From Thermus aquaticus (GTDB taxonomy: Bacteria; Deinococcota; Deinococci; Deinococcales; Thermaceae), in contig NZ_LHCI01000106.1 of NCBI RefSeq assembly GCF_001280255.1, positions 1,589,766 to 1,653,765 on the forward strand: a stretch of 64,000 bases of DNA, read 5' to 3'. The position numbers and the translations under genes were made by a program. A model generated the notes under the pieces. That model had not been told where the DNA came from. It searched no databases and saw only the letters and a program-made list of their open reading frames with translations. How positions within the stretch are numbered: the stretch's first letter is position 1; every line of letters starts with the position of its first letter. Below are positions 6,562 through 14,885 of the stretch, one piece after another.

Positions 6562-8085
6562 CTACCACGCCACCTCTAACCCAAGACCAAAGGCCTCCCG
6601 GAAAAGCCCCTCCTGCTTGCTGGCCTCCACAACCTCCACCCAGGGCTCCTCCGAGGCCTCCAGAAGAAGCCGGACCTGCTCACCCAAAGCCACCCGCACC
6701 CCTCGGACCCGCCCCGAGCGCGTCCTTTCCAGCATCTCCGCCAGGCGCAAGAGGGCGGAGAGCCGAAGAAGGAGCCTGGCGTCTCCCCTATTCAGGAGGC
6801 TCCTGAAGGCCCCGGGCTCCGGCTTTCCCCGCCGGTGGTAGCGCACCAGAAGGGCCAGCAGGGCCTGCTCCCGGTGGCTCATGGTGAAAAGCGGCGTGGA
6901 GAGCACCAGATAGGCCCCGTGCTTGTGGTGCTCGTGGTAGCCGATGTGCATGCCGATGTCGTGCAGGTGGGCGGCCTCCAGAAGAAGCCGCTTCTCCCCT
7001 TCCCCGTAGCCGTGGAGGGGGGCGAGGCCCTGGAATAGCTCCAGGGCCAACGCCTTCACCCGCTCCCGGTGGGCCTCGTTGAAGGGGTAGTGCCGGAACA
7101 GGTTCTCCACGGCGAAGGCCCGGGGGTCGGGCAGGAGGTGGGGCTCGGGGAGGAGGCGGGTGAAGAGGGCCCCTTCGCGGATCCCCACCCCGCTCACATA
7201 GACCCCTGGGGCGCCCGCCTCCTTGAGGAGGAGGCGCAGGAAGAGGAGGCTCGCCGGCAGGGTCCTGGCCCGGTCGGCCTGGACCCCGGGAAGCGAGGCC
7301 CGGGCCTTGAGGGAAAGGGAAAGGAGGTCCTCGGCCAGGTCCTCCAGATCGCCCCTGGGCAGGTAGTAGCCGTGGAGGAGGTCCAGGGGGTAGCCCTTCC
7401 GCTTCTGGTGGAGCCTGGCGATGGCCCGCAGGTTCCCCCCAAGGGCCACCAGGGGAAGCCCCCTGGGGAGGGGAAGGCCCTGGAGGTGCCGGGCCACCTC
7501 CTTTTCCAGGGCCTTGACCTCGGCCTTCTTGGGGGGGTCCGAGCGGAGGTAGGCCTCCGTGAGGCGGAGGGCCCCCAGGGGCAGGGCCCTACCGAAGGCG
7601 AAGCGGCGCCCCTCCATCAGGGAGACCTGGGCGCTCCCACCCCCCTGGTCCACCACCAAGGCCGCCTGGAAGGGGAGGGCGTTGGCCACCGCCAGCACCC
7701 CGAGCCTGGCCTCCTCCTCGCCGGGGAGGAGCTTGGCCTGGAGGCCCAGGCGCCTGGCCTCCTCGAGGACCACCCCCCCGTTGGCGGCGTCCCGCACGGC
7801 GCTGGTGGCCAGGGTCAGGACCTCGTCGGGCTTCAGGGCCTCGAGGAAGCTGGCGAAGGCCTTAAGGGCCTTCCTCCCCCGCTCCAGGGCCTCGGGGGCG
7901 AGGCTCCCCCGGCTCAGGCCCTCCCCCAGGGCCACGGGCTCCCTGAGCTCGTCCAGAAGCTGGAAGTACCGACCGGGCTCGTAGGCGTAGAGGACCAGGC
8001 GGAAGGTGCCCGAGCCCAGGTCCAGGACCGCTAGGCTTCTCCTTTTGACCGCTATCTGACCTTGCTCTGGCGTAATCTGTAGCAC
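6562..8085 (-). CDS. ppx: Ppx/GppA exopolyphosphatase with HD domain
   Basis: About 507 residues. The N-terminal ASKHA-type Ppx/GppA domain opens with LAVLDLGSGTFRLV; further phosphate-loop motifs are TSAVRDAANG, VDQGGGSAQVSLM and LPLGALRLTE. A C-terminal HD region has AAHLHDIGMHIGYHEHHKHG. The family hydrolyses polyphosphate and/or (p)ppGpp. The start is uncertain: GTG 8085 has a GGAGGAGG element 5 nt upstream and adds about 14 residues before the conserved core, but no ATG/GTG/TTG lies nearer the core. It is divergent from ppk1, its biosynthetic counterpart. Confidence 0.9.
   Translation of the reverse strand: MLQITPEQGQIAVKRRSLAVLDLGSGTFRLVLYAYEPGRYFQLLDELREPVALGEGLSRGSLAPEALERGRKALKAFASFLEALKPDEVLTLATSAVRDAANGGVVLEEARRLGLQAKLLPGEEEARLGVLAVANALPFQAALVVDQGGGSAQVSLMEGRRFAFGRALPLGALRLTEAYLRSDPPKKAEVKALEKEVARHLQGLPLPRGLPLVALGGNLRAIARLHQKRKGYPLDLLHGYYLPRGDLEDLAEDLLSLSLKARASLPGVQADRARTLPASLLFLRLLLKEAGAPGVYVSGVGIREGALFTRLLPEPHLLPDPRAFAVENLFRHYPFNEAHRERVKALALELFQGLAPLHGYGEGEKRLLLEAAHLHDIGMHIGYHEHHKHGAYLVLSTPLFTMSHREQALLALLVRYHRRGKPEPGAFRSLLNRGDARLLLRLSALLRLAEMLERTRSGRVRGVRVALGEQVRLLLEASEEPWVEVVEASKQEGLFREAFGLGLEVAW
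8045..8078 (+). promoter_or_regulatory. PHO-box-like repeats and -10 of ppk1
   Basis: TTGACCG (8045-8051) and CTGACCT (8056-8062) are heptamers at an exact 11-bp period. A weaker third copy, CTGGCGT, starts at 8067. Ten nt after the second heptamer comes TAATCT (8073-8078), then 7 nt and ATG 8086. This is the canonical PhoB layout (two 7-bp repeats, 4-bp linker, 10 bp to the -10) combined with a leaderless start. Confidence 0.65.
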
Positions 8086-9915
8086 ATGCGCCTCCTCCCC
8101 GAAGAGAGCTGGCTTCAGTTTAACCGCCGGGTCCTCCGCCAAAGCGAGAGGCCCGACTTCCCCCTCCTGGAGAGGATGCGCTTTTTGGCCATCTGGAACC
8201 GGAACCTGGACGAGTTCTTCGCCGCCCGCATCGCCAAGCCCTTCCTGAAGCATAGGGGAAGCGAGGCCCACCTAAGGCTCCTGAAGGAGGCCGAGGACCA
8301 GGCCCGTTTGGCCGAAGGGCGCTACCGGGCCCTCTTAGCCGAGGCCGCCCCCCACTTAAAGATCCTGGAGCCCGAGGAGCTGGACGACCTGGACTGGCTT
8401 TACTTCCGGGTCTTTTTGGCGGAGGTGGTGGTCCCCAAGACCGACCTCATCGCCTGGGAGGCGGCCAAGGAAGCCAGCCACGGGGCCCTTTACTTCGCCT
8501 CCGAGGACCACCTGGTCCGCCTCCCCCAGGACCTGCCCCGGCTTCTCAAGGTACCGGGCCGGGAGGGGACCTACGTGCGCCTGGGGGCCCTCATGCGGGC
8601 CAGGAGCGACCTCTTTTTGCCCCGGGAAAGCCCCCTTTACGAGTTTCGCGTCCTCAGGCTTCTGGAAAGCGAGCGGGCCCGGGCCGACTGGGACGAGCTG
8701 GCCCAGGCCCTCGAGGGCCGCCAGGAGGGGCTTTCCACCCTTCTGGTGGCGGAAAGGGGATTCCCAAAGGGCTGGCTTGAGGGCCTCCAGGAGGCTTTGG
8801 GCCTCCTGCCCGAGGAGGTGATCCTCCTCTCGCCCCCTTTGAACCTGACCTTGGTGGAGACCCTGGTGGCCGAAGGCCCCTCTAGGTGGCGCTTTCCCCC
8901 CTTGGAGCCCAAGCGGCCCCGGGCCTTCATGAAAAACCCCCTGAAGCGGCTTCAGGAAAAAGACCTGGTCCTCTACCACCCCTTTGAGGACTACGCCGCC
9001 CTTGAGCGCTTCGCCGAGGCCGCTTTAAGCGAGGAGGTGGAGGAGGTCTACGCCACCCTCTACCGCATCGGCGAGGCCAACCCCCTGGCCGAGGCCCTGA
9101 TCCAGGCCGCCAGGGCGGGCAAGCGGGTCCACGTCCTCCTGGAGCCCCGGGCCCGCTTTGACGAGCTATTGAACCTCTCCTGGTACCTGCGCTTCCTCCG
9201 GGCCGGGGTGGCGGTCCTCCCCCTTTCGGAGAGGAAGGTCCACGCCAAGGCCCTCCTCCTCCTCACCCAAAAGGGGGGCTACGCCCACCTGGGCACCGGC
9301 AACTACAACCCGCAAAACGGCCGCCAGTACACGGACTTCTCCCTCTTCACCGCCAGGAAGGAGGTGGTCATGGAGGTGGCCGAGTTCTTCCGGGCCCTCC
9401 AGGAGGGGCGGACCCCTAGGCTTAACCTCCTCAAGACGGGCGAGGCCATCCAGGAGCTTCTTCTGGAGCACATCCGGGCCGAAAGCCACCCCAAGGGCCG
9501 GATCCTCCTCAAGTGCAACCACCTCACCGACCCGGCCCTCCTCGAGGCCCTGGCCCGGGCCGCCGACAAGGGGGCCCGGGTGGACCTCATCGTGCGGAGC
9601 ACCCTCACCCTCCTCCACCCCCGCTTCCGGGCCCGGAGCCTGGTGGGGCGCTTTCTGGAGCACGCCCGGGTGGCCGCCTTCTACCAGGGGGGCCGCTGGG
9701 CCCTCTACCTGACCAGCGCCGACCTCATGCCCAGGAACTTCCAGAACCGGTTTGAGCTCCTCTTCCCCGTCCTAGACAAGGAGGGAAAGGCTAAGGTCCT
9801 CGAGGTCCTCAAGCGCCAGCTCAAGGACGACCGCAACGCCTTCCTCCTAAGCCCCAAAGGGGAGACCCCCCTTTGGGGCGGCCGACACGACGCTCAGCGG
9901 ATCCTGGCCTGGTAG
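8086..9915 (+). CDS. ppk1: Polyphosphate kinase 1
   Basis: PPK1 polymerises the gamma-phosphate of ATP into polyphosphate. The 609-residue protein is about 80 residues shorter than E. coli PPK. N-terminal domain: LQFNRRVLRQSERPDFPLLE and LAIWNRNLDEFFAAR. Middle: NPLKRLQEKDLVLYHPFEDY. The autophosphorylated His lies in SERKVHAKALL, preceded by ATLYRIGEANPLAEALI, and a second catalytic region has GTGNYNPQNGRQYTD. The C-terminal phospholipase-D-like half has TSADLMPRNFQNRFE. The gene has its own leaderless PHO-box promoter, so phosphate-starvation control is likely. Its 3' end overlaps the convergent surface-protein gene by 22 nt. Confidence 0.97.
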   Translation: MRLLPEESWLQFNRRVLRQSERPDFPLLERMRFLAIWNRNLDEFFAARIAKPFLKHRGSEAHLRLLKEAEDQARLAEGRYRALLAEAAPHLKILEPEELDDLDWLYFRVFLAEVVVPKTDLIAWEAAKEASHGALYFASEDHLVRLPQDLPRLLKVPGREGTYVRLGALMRARSDLFLPRESPLYEFRVLRLLESERARADWDELAQALEGRQEGLSTLLVAERGFPKGWLEGLQEALGLLPEEVILLSPPLNLTLVETLVAEGPSRWRFPPLEPKRPRAFMKNPLKRLQEKDLVLYHPFEDYAALERFAEAALSEEVEEVYATLYRIGEANPLAEALIQAARAGKRVHVLLEPRARFDELLNLSWYLRFLRAGVAVLPLSERKVHAKALLLLTQKGGYAHLGTGNYNPQNGRQYTDFSLFTARKEVVMEVAEFFRALQEGRTPRLNLLKTGEAIQELLLEHIRAESHPKGRILLKCNHLTDPALLEALARAADKGARVDLIVRSTLTLLHPRFRARSLVGRFLEHARVAAFYQGGRWALYLTSADLMPRNFQNRFELLFPVLDKEGKAKVLEVLKRQLKDDRNAFLLSPKGETPLWGGRHDAQRILAW

Positions 9916-12900
9916 CATACCTCCCCATAGGCCCCAGGCCCTAGCGTCCCCAAGGCCACCCGCACCACGCCCCCCACCACCTCGCCCTGGTCGCTGTCCT
10001 GTGCCGCCGTCAGGTAGGTGGTGGTGCCAAAGGTCAGCTTGATGTCCTGCGAGGAGCCGTAAGACAACAGGTCCGTGAAGAAGGGTATGGGGTCCGTCAG
10101 CACAAAGCCCGTCACCGCCGCCGTCCCCAGGTTCCGGAAGGCGATGCAGTACTCCAGCACCTCCCCAGGCTTGCCCGAAGCCGAGGCGCCAAAGGCCGTC
10201 CCCTGGGTCACGTTCCGCACCCGCTTCTCCAGCCGCACCTGCCCCGTGGACACTGTGGTGGTGTCCGTCAGGCCACGGGCCTCCACCACCCCAGGGTTGT
10301 TGGCGTAGCTGAGGGCCCCACTCAAGAGGGCGATGTCCAGGCTCCCGTCGGGCTCCCCGGCGGGCACCAGGACCCGAACCTCCAGGCCGCAGGCCTTCAG
10401 GCTCCCGTCCGCCTCCCGGGGCCAGGTGGCGTCCACGGTGAAGGTGAGGGGAAGCCCCTGGAAGCCCTCCCCAGGGTCGTCAAAGTCCCCGTCGCAGTTC
10501 ACGTCCCGGCGCACCTGGTAGGCGAACCGGGGGGCGTTGGCCAGGCTCAGGGTGTAGCTCCCCAGGGTCCCGGGCTTGATGAAGTGGGCGTAGGTTATGG
10601 CCCCGGGAGAGCCCGTCTGCCCGGAGGCGTCCGGGTAAAGCCGGCTCTCCCGCACCACGCCAAAGTTCCGCACCACCACGCCAGAAAGCGCCGAGGGGTC
10701 CAAGTTCACCGTGGCCCCGCTGGAGTTTGGCGCAGTGGCCTCCGCCCAGGAGGCTACCTGGTAAGCTGTGGTCCCGTCGTTCCAGCCCGTGGCCGGGCGG
10801 GCCGGATGGGAGAGGGTCACGCTCCCGAAGCTATAGGGGATGTAAAGCCGGTAGAAGCCCAGGCCGTCCGTGGTGGCCGTCCGGCTGTTGGTGCCGTCCG
10901 TGGCCGTCACCACCACCCCGGGCACCCCCCGCTCCCCGCCGTCCTGCCAGGCGTTGTTGGCGTCGCCGCCCCCCTCCCCGTCGTCCAGGAAGACCCGCCC
11001 CTCCAGGCGGAAGCCCCGGAAGAGGCCGAAGTCCTGCCCGGTCACATCGGCGCTGGTGACGGTCACACCCCGGCTGCCCCCAGCGGGGTTGATGAAGAGC
11101 CAGCCCGAGGGCGGCGTGGGGGTGGTGTCGGCGGGGTCGTTGTTATCGTCCAGGACCAGGGTGTAGCTGCCGGGGGCGACCCCGGTGAAGGTGTAGGTCC
11201 CGCTCCCAGGGTTTACCGTCTCTACCGCCACCACCGTGCTGCCCTGCACCAGCTTCACGTAGACAGGCACCCCGTCCGACCAGTCCTCCCCGTTCCTCAT
11301 GCCGTTGGGCTCCCGGTCGTGGTAGACCTGGCCGGAAAGGGTGTAGCCGAAGACCACCTGGAAGTTGGCGCTGAACTCCGAGGTGTTGCCGCCCGTATCA
11401 ATGGCGATGGCGCTCACGTAATCGCCCGGGCTCAGGCCCGAAAGGGGCACGGTGAAGCTGAAGGCCCCGCTAGAGCTGGCGGTGCCAGACCCCAGGTAAA
11501 GGACCCCCTCCCCGTAGCCGAGGCCTCCCAAAAAGTCCCCACTCCCCGCCACCGCCTTGTACACCTCCACGGTCACGTTGGGACAGGCCGTGCCCTCAAC
11601 GAGGAGGCTACTGCCCACCGCCTGGGCCCGGGTGATCACGGGGAAGTCCAGGCCCACGTTGGGCTCGGAGGTGTTGTTGCAGTTCCCATCGTTGGGGGTA
11701 ACCCCGTTCCCCACCGTCCCGGCACCGCTGTCCAGGTCTATGGCCAGGCCCCGGTTGTTGCCGAAGTGGTTCTGGGTGATGCGGTTCCGGAGGGGCGTGC
11801 CCCCGGTGTTGGAGAGGTGCACCCCCGCCCCGCCCTGGCCGGCGTAGCCCAGGGTGTCCTGGATGATGTTCTTCCGCAGGGTGTTGCCCTGGGCCCCGCC
11901 GTGGATCCCCACCCCCGCCGTCCTGGCCCGCAGGATGGTGTTGTTCTCTATGAGGACGTTCCTGGTGCCCGAGTACCAGAGTTCAAGCCCCTTCCCCCGG
12001 TCGGTGGCTGCCGCAAGCCCACTTACCTCCCGCACGTCCCGCACCAGGTTCCCCCGGAAGACGGTCGGGGTGGTCCAGGCGGTCCCGCTGTTCCAGAAGG
12101 CCACGGTGTCCCCGTCCGCCGCTCCTTCCGTGGAGGTGGAGTTAGGGCCGTTGTAGGCGAACTCGTTCCCCTCAATCTGGCTCCCCTGGGCCGAGGGGCC
12201 GTTGAGCAGGATGGCGTAGCCGTTGTAGGCGAAGAAGCTCCCCCGGACGGTGGCCCGCCCCTCGAGGCGCACCCCGTAGCGGCGGTTTTGCTGGGCCCCC
12301 ACGCTGGTCGGGTCGCTTCCATCGGGAACTGCCCCCACCACCAGCTCCTCCAGGGTGGCCTGGCCCGCGCTGGTGACGAAGATGGCCGCCTGTCCCCCCG
12401 TGCTAAAGCCCCGCTGGCCGTAGAGGCTCAGACGCCGGATGGTGGTGTTCTGGGCCTCCACCCGGATGCCCGCCGTGCCGCTGGCGTTGGTCTGGGCGCT
12501 AAAGTCCAGGGCCAGCTCGGGCCTGGGGGTCTGGGGCAGGGGAAGGCCGTCCACCCCCACCGTGCCCCCGGTGCCCAAAACGCCCGGGTTGGTGTCCCGC
12601 AGGGAAAGGGGGTTCTGGGCATCGTAGGCGGTGCCGTCCAGGGTGGTGTACTGGTCCAGGACGAAGGGCAGGGGGTTGCTGACGCTTAAGGTCCACCAGC
12701 TCCCACCTGAGCCTGAGGTATTGGGAGCGTAGGGGCTTGCGGGCACGAAGCGCATGGCGTTGGGGCCTGCAATGGCGTTGGCGTTCTGCAGGAACTGGCG
12801 AAGCGAGCCCTGGACGGTGCGGTTGGCGCTGGCGTCGTCGTCGGCGGTGTCCCCGCCCCGCAGGTTGGTCACCACGTTGAAGCTGAAGGCGAAGTCCACG

Positions 12901-14885
12901 CCGCTCACGTCGCTACCCGAAACCTGGACCCGGGCCAGGTGCTTGGCTCCGGTGTTGGCGGAAGGAGCGGTGTCGGAGGGGTTGAAGCCGTCCGAGGCCC
13001 CGGGGTTCGCCCCGCCGTAGCGGGGGCCCAGGTCCAAGGCGGGGGTGGTGGGGTCGTCTCCGTAGGTCTCTTCCGCCCAGACATCCCCCTGGCCGTAGCC
13101 GGTGTTGAAGCCAGCGCTGGGGCTCACGGAACGGGAATCCACGGCCACCAGGTAGTAACCGTTCAACACGCTAAAGGTGTAGCTCCCGTCCGAGGCGGTG
13201 GTGGTTTCGGCCACGAAGGTGTCGGAGGCGTCTATCTGGCCGTTATTGTTGAGGTCCTGGTAGAGGCGGACCCTAACCCCGGGCCGGGGCACGAAGCCCG
13301 AAGGCTGGGCGTTGCCGATGGGGTCCTCGTAGACCTTGCCGCTGATCCTCTGGTAGACCGGGATTTGGACGCTGGCCGAAGCGGTTTTGCTGTAGCCCGT
13401 CCCCAGGGTCTGGCTGTTGTAGCTCACATGGGCAGTGTTGGTGATGGTCTGGCCCGCGGCGGAGGGCAGCACCTGTACCCGAAAGCGCACACTAGCCCCC
13501 TGAGTGGGCAGAATCAACCCACCGCTGGTGGCGTTGGCCCCGGTACCCAGCCGGAAGCGCACGCAGGGGGCGCCCGAGAACTCGGGGCAGGAGGCGGCGT
13601 ACTCGGCGATGTCGTCCCCAGCGGCATCGGTAAAGGTGCCGGTGGGGGCTCCGGTGGCGTTGGTGAGTACCCGCAGACTGCCGGGCACGTACTGGGTGTG
13701 GGCAGGAATGGGATCGCGCACCACCACGTTGGTTGCGCCGTCTAGGCCGGTGTTGGTGAAGCTAATGGTGTACTCCAGCACGTCCCCCGGCAGGACATCG
13801 CCCCCGTTTAGGTCCTGGACGGTCTTGGTGAAGGTGGTGACGAGGTCGGGAAGGTAGAGGTTGACCGCAAAAGTGAGCACCTGGGGGAAATAGACATCCT
13901 GAGAAGAAGTGAACCGAAGGTCTACCGAGGTGGTACCGTTAGGTAGGCCATTGTACTGCACCAGGTCGGCATCAAGGGCAAACTGGTTGACGTAGTCTGG
14001 GAGTTTGGCGGAGAAGCGGGAACCCAAGCGACTGATGCTGGAGTTGAAAAAGTTATTAGACGGGTTCTGACTGTCGCTCAAACTCTGCCAGGTAGCGCTC
14101 CCAGTTGGGCGAATCTGGAATTGGTCTCCTGTAATTCCTGCATCTCCTTCCCAAGCCACGGCTCCTATCCGGGCCTCCACTGGTCCCACCAAAGGCGTCA
14201 AAAGTCCCGAAATAGTCTGAGTTACATTATTCCCATTGCTCACAACGGCCAATCCGTGGGCCACCGATAGGCGGCGCAGGGGTTCGGAAGGGTGCTGGTA
14301 AACGACCACCAGACTCCAGCCCGCATAAAAACCAAGTCCGTCGTTACCAGTTGCCGCGGTGATCCCGGCTACCCAGTAGTCTCCACTGCCAGCAGACCGG
14401 ACAATCGCTGTTACATCGGCAAAGGCGGCGTAGGGGCGGGTGGTGCTCGTACCCTGGGTGGTGATGGTCTCGAGCCAGGTAGCGGTTATGGTTTGATAGG
14501 CCCCTGCCCCGGGAGGCCGAAGCCTGATTTGGTTCCGGGCGGTGCTGGTGGGATTAGCCCGGGCTCCCCAGTAAAGGCCTGCAAAAACCACGTTGGCCCC
14601 GGAAGGTAGGTTTAAGGTGGCCCGCGAAGAGTTGGGGGTGCTGGGGTCACCGTCAAAATCCACAAAAACCATCTGCCGGTCGTTGTTTAGGCTGGTGTCG
14701 TTGGTGTTGCAGTTGGGAGGGTTGGAGGGGGTAACGGTGCTGGTTCCGCAGGTCATGAGGGTATTGCCAATGATCACAATGTCGCCGTGGATGTCTTGGT
14801 TATACGCAAACTGGAAAGGGCGCACCACTTGGGCTTCAGCCAGTCCCGGCAAAAGCAACAAAAGCGGAATCAGAACTCGCTTCAT
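9894..14885 (-). CDS. Giant secreted protein: DUF11, SdrD-B and beta-helix domains
   Basis: 1663 residues with a cleavable signal peptide (MKRVLIPLLLLLPGLAEA|Q). Domain order: an N-terminal adhesin-like beta domain (residues ~20-340, with FAGLYWGA, FADVTAIVRSAG, YAGWSLVVVYQHP); DUF11 (~345-505); SdrD B-like domain (~510-595, VRVRLYQDLNNNGQIDASDTF); a right-handed beta-helix (~700-1120, repeated N-x-I turns such as IENNTILRART); two more SdrD B-like repeats (~1185-1400); a C-terminal DUF11. No LPXTG or S-layer homology domain is visible. The start overlaps the stop of the barrel-protein gene (ATGA). The 5' kilobase is markedly richer in A/T third positions than the rest. Probable envelope or extracellular structural protein; function unknown. 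Confidence 0.85.
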   Translation of the reverse strand: MKRVLIPLLLLLPGLAEAQVVRPFQFAYNQDIHGDIVIIGNTLMTCGTSTVTPSNPPNCNTNDTSLNNDRQMVFVDFDGDPSTPNSSRATLNLPSGANVVFAGLYWGARANPTSTARNQIRLRPPGAGAYQTITATWLETITTQGTSTTRPYAAFADVTAIVRSAGSGDYWVAGITAATGNDGLGFYAGWSLVVVYQHPSEPLRRLSVAHGLAVVSNGNNVTQTISGLLTPLVGPVEARIGAVAWEGDAGITGDQFQIRPTGSATWQSLSDSQNPSNNFFNSSISRLGSRFSAKLPDYVNQFALDADLVQYNGLPNGTTSVDLRFTSSQDVYFPQVLTFAVNLYLPDLVTTFTKTVQDLNGGDVLPGDVLEYTISFTNTGLDGATNVVVRDPIPAHTQYVPGSLRVLTNATGAPTGTFTDAAGDDIAEYAASCPEFSGAPCVRFRLGTGANATSGGLILPTQGASVRFRVQVLPSAAGQTITNTAHVSYNSQTLGTGYSKTASASVQIPVYQRISGKVYEDPIGNAQPSGFVPRPGVRVRLYQDLNNNGQIDASDTFVAETTTASDGSYTFSVLNGYYLVAVDSRSVSPSAGFNTGYGQGDVWAEETYGDDPTTPALDLGPRYGGANPGASDGFNPSDTAPSANTGAKHLARVQVSGSDVSGVDFAFSFNVVTNLRGGDTADDDASANRTVQGSLRQFLQNANAIAGPNAMRFVPASPYAPNTSGSGGSWWTLSVSNPLPFVLDQYTTLDGTAYDAQNPLSLRDTNPGVLGTGGTVGVDGLPLPQTPRPELALDFSAQTNASGTAGIRVEAQNTTIRRLSLYGQRGFSTGGQAAIFVTSAGQATLEELVVGAVPDGSDPTSVGAQQNRRYGVRLEGRATVRGSFFAYNGYAILLNGPSAQGSQIEGNEFAYNGPNSTSTEGAADGDTVAFWNSGTAWTTPTVFRGNLVRDVREVSGLAAATDRGKGLELWYSGTRNVLIENNTILRARTAGVGIHGGAQGNTLRKNIIQDTLGYAGQGGAGVHLSNTGGTPLRNRITQNHFGNNRGLAIDLDSGAGTVGNGVTPNDGNCNNTSEPNVGLDFPVITRAQAVGSSLLVEGTACPNVTVEVYKAVAGSGDFLGGLGYGEGVLYLGSGTASSSGAFSFTVPLSGLSPGDYVSAIAIDTGGNTSEFSANFQVVFGYTLSGQVYHDREPNGMRNGEDWSDGVPVYVKLVQGSTVVAVETVNPGSGTYTFTGVAPGSYTLVLDDNNDPADTTPTPPSGWLFINPAGGSRGVTVTSADVTGQDFGLFRGFRLEGRVFLDDGEGGGDANNAWQDGGERGVPGVVVTATDGTNSRTATTDGLGFYRLYIPYSFGSVTLSHPARPATGWNDGTTAYQVASWAEATAPNSSGATVNLDPSALSGVVVRNFGVVRESRLYPDASGQTGSPGAITYAHFIKPGTLGSYTLSLANAPRFAYQVRRDVNCDGDFDDPGEGFQGLPLTFTVDATWPREADGSLKACGLEVRVLVPAGEPDGSLDIALLSGALSYANNPGVVEARGLTDTTTVSTGQVRLEKRVRNVTQGTAFGASASGKPGEVLEYCIAFRNLGTAAVTGFVLTDPIPFFTDLLSYGSSQDIKLTFGTTTYLTAAQDSDQGEVVGGVVRVALGTLGPGAYGEVCYQARIR

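Noticed and set aside
7964-7978. GTACCGACCGGGC inside ppx as a second TetR operator
   Set aside because: Half of the palindrome is missing and it lies in conserved coding sequence.
7069-8034. Plus-strand 321-codon ORF antisense to ppx
   Set aside because: Gly/Glu/Val/Leu shadow translation; the minus strand encodes a well-conserved Ppx/GppA protein.
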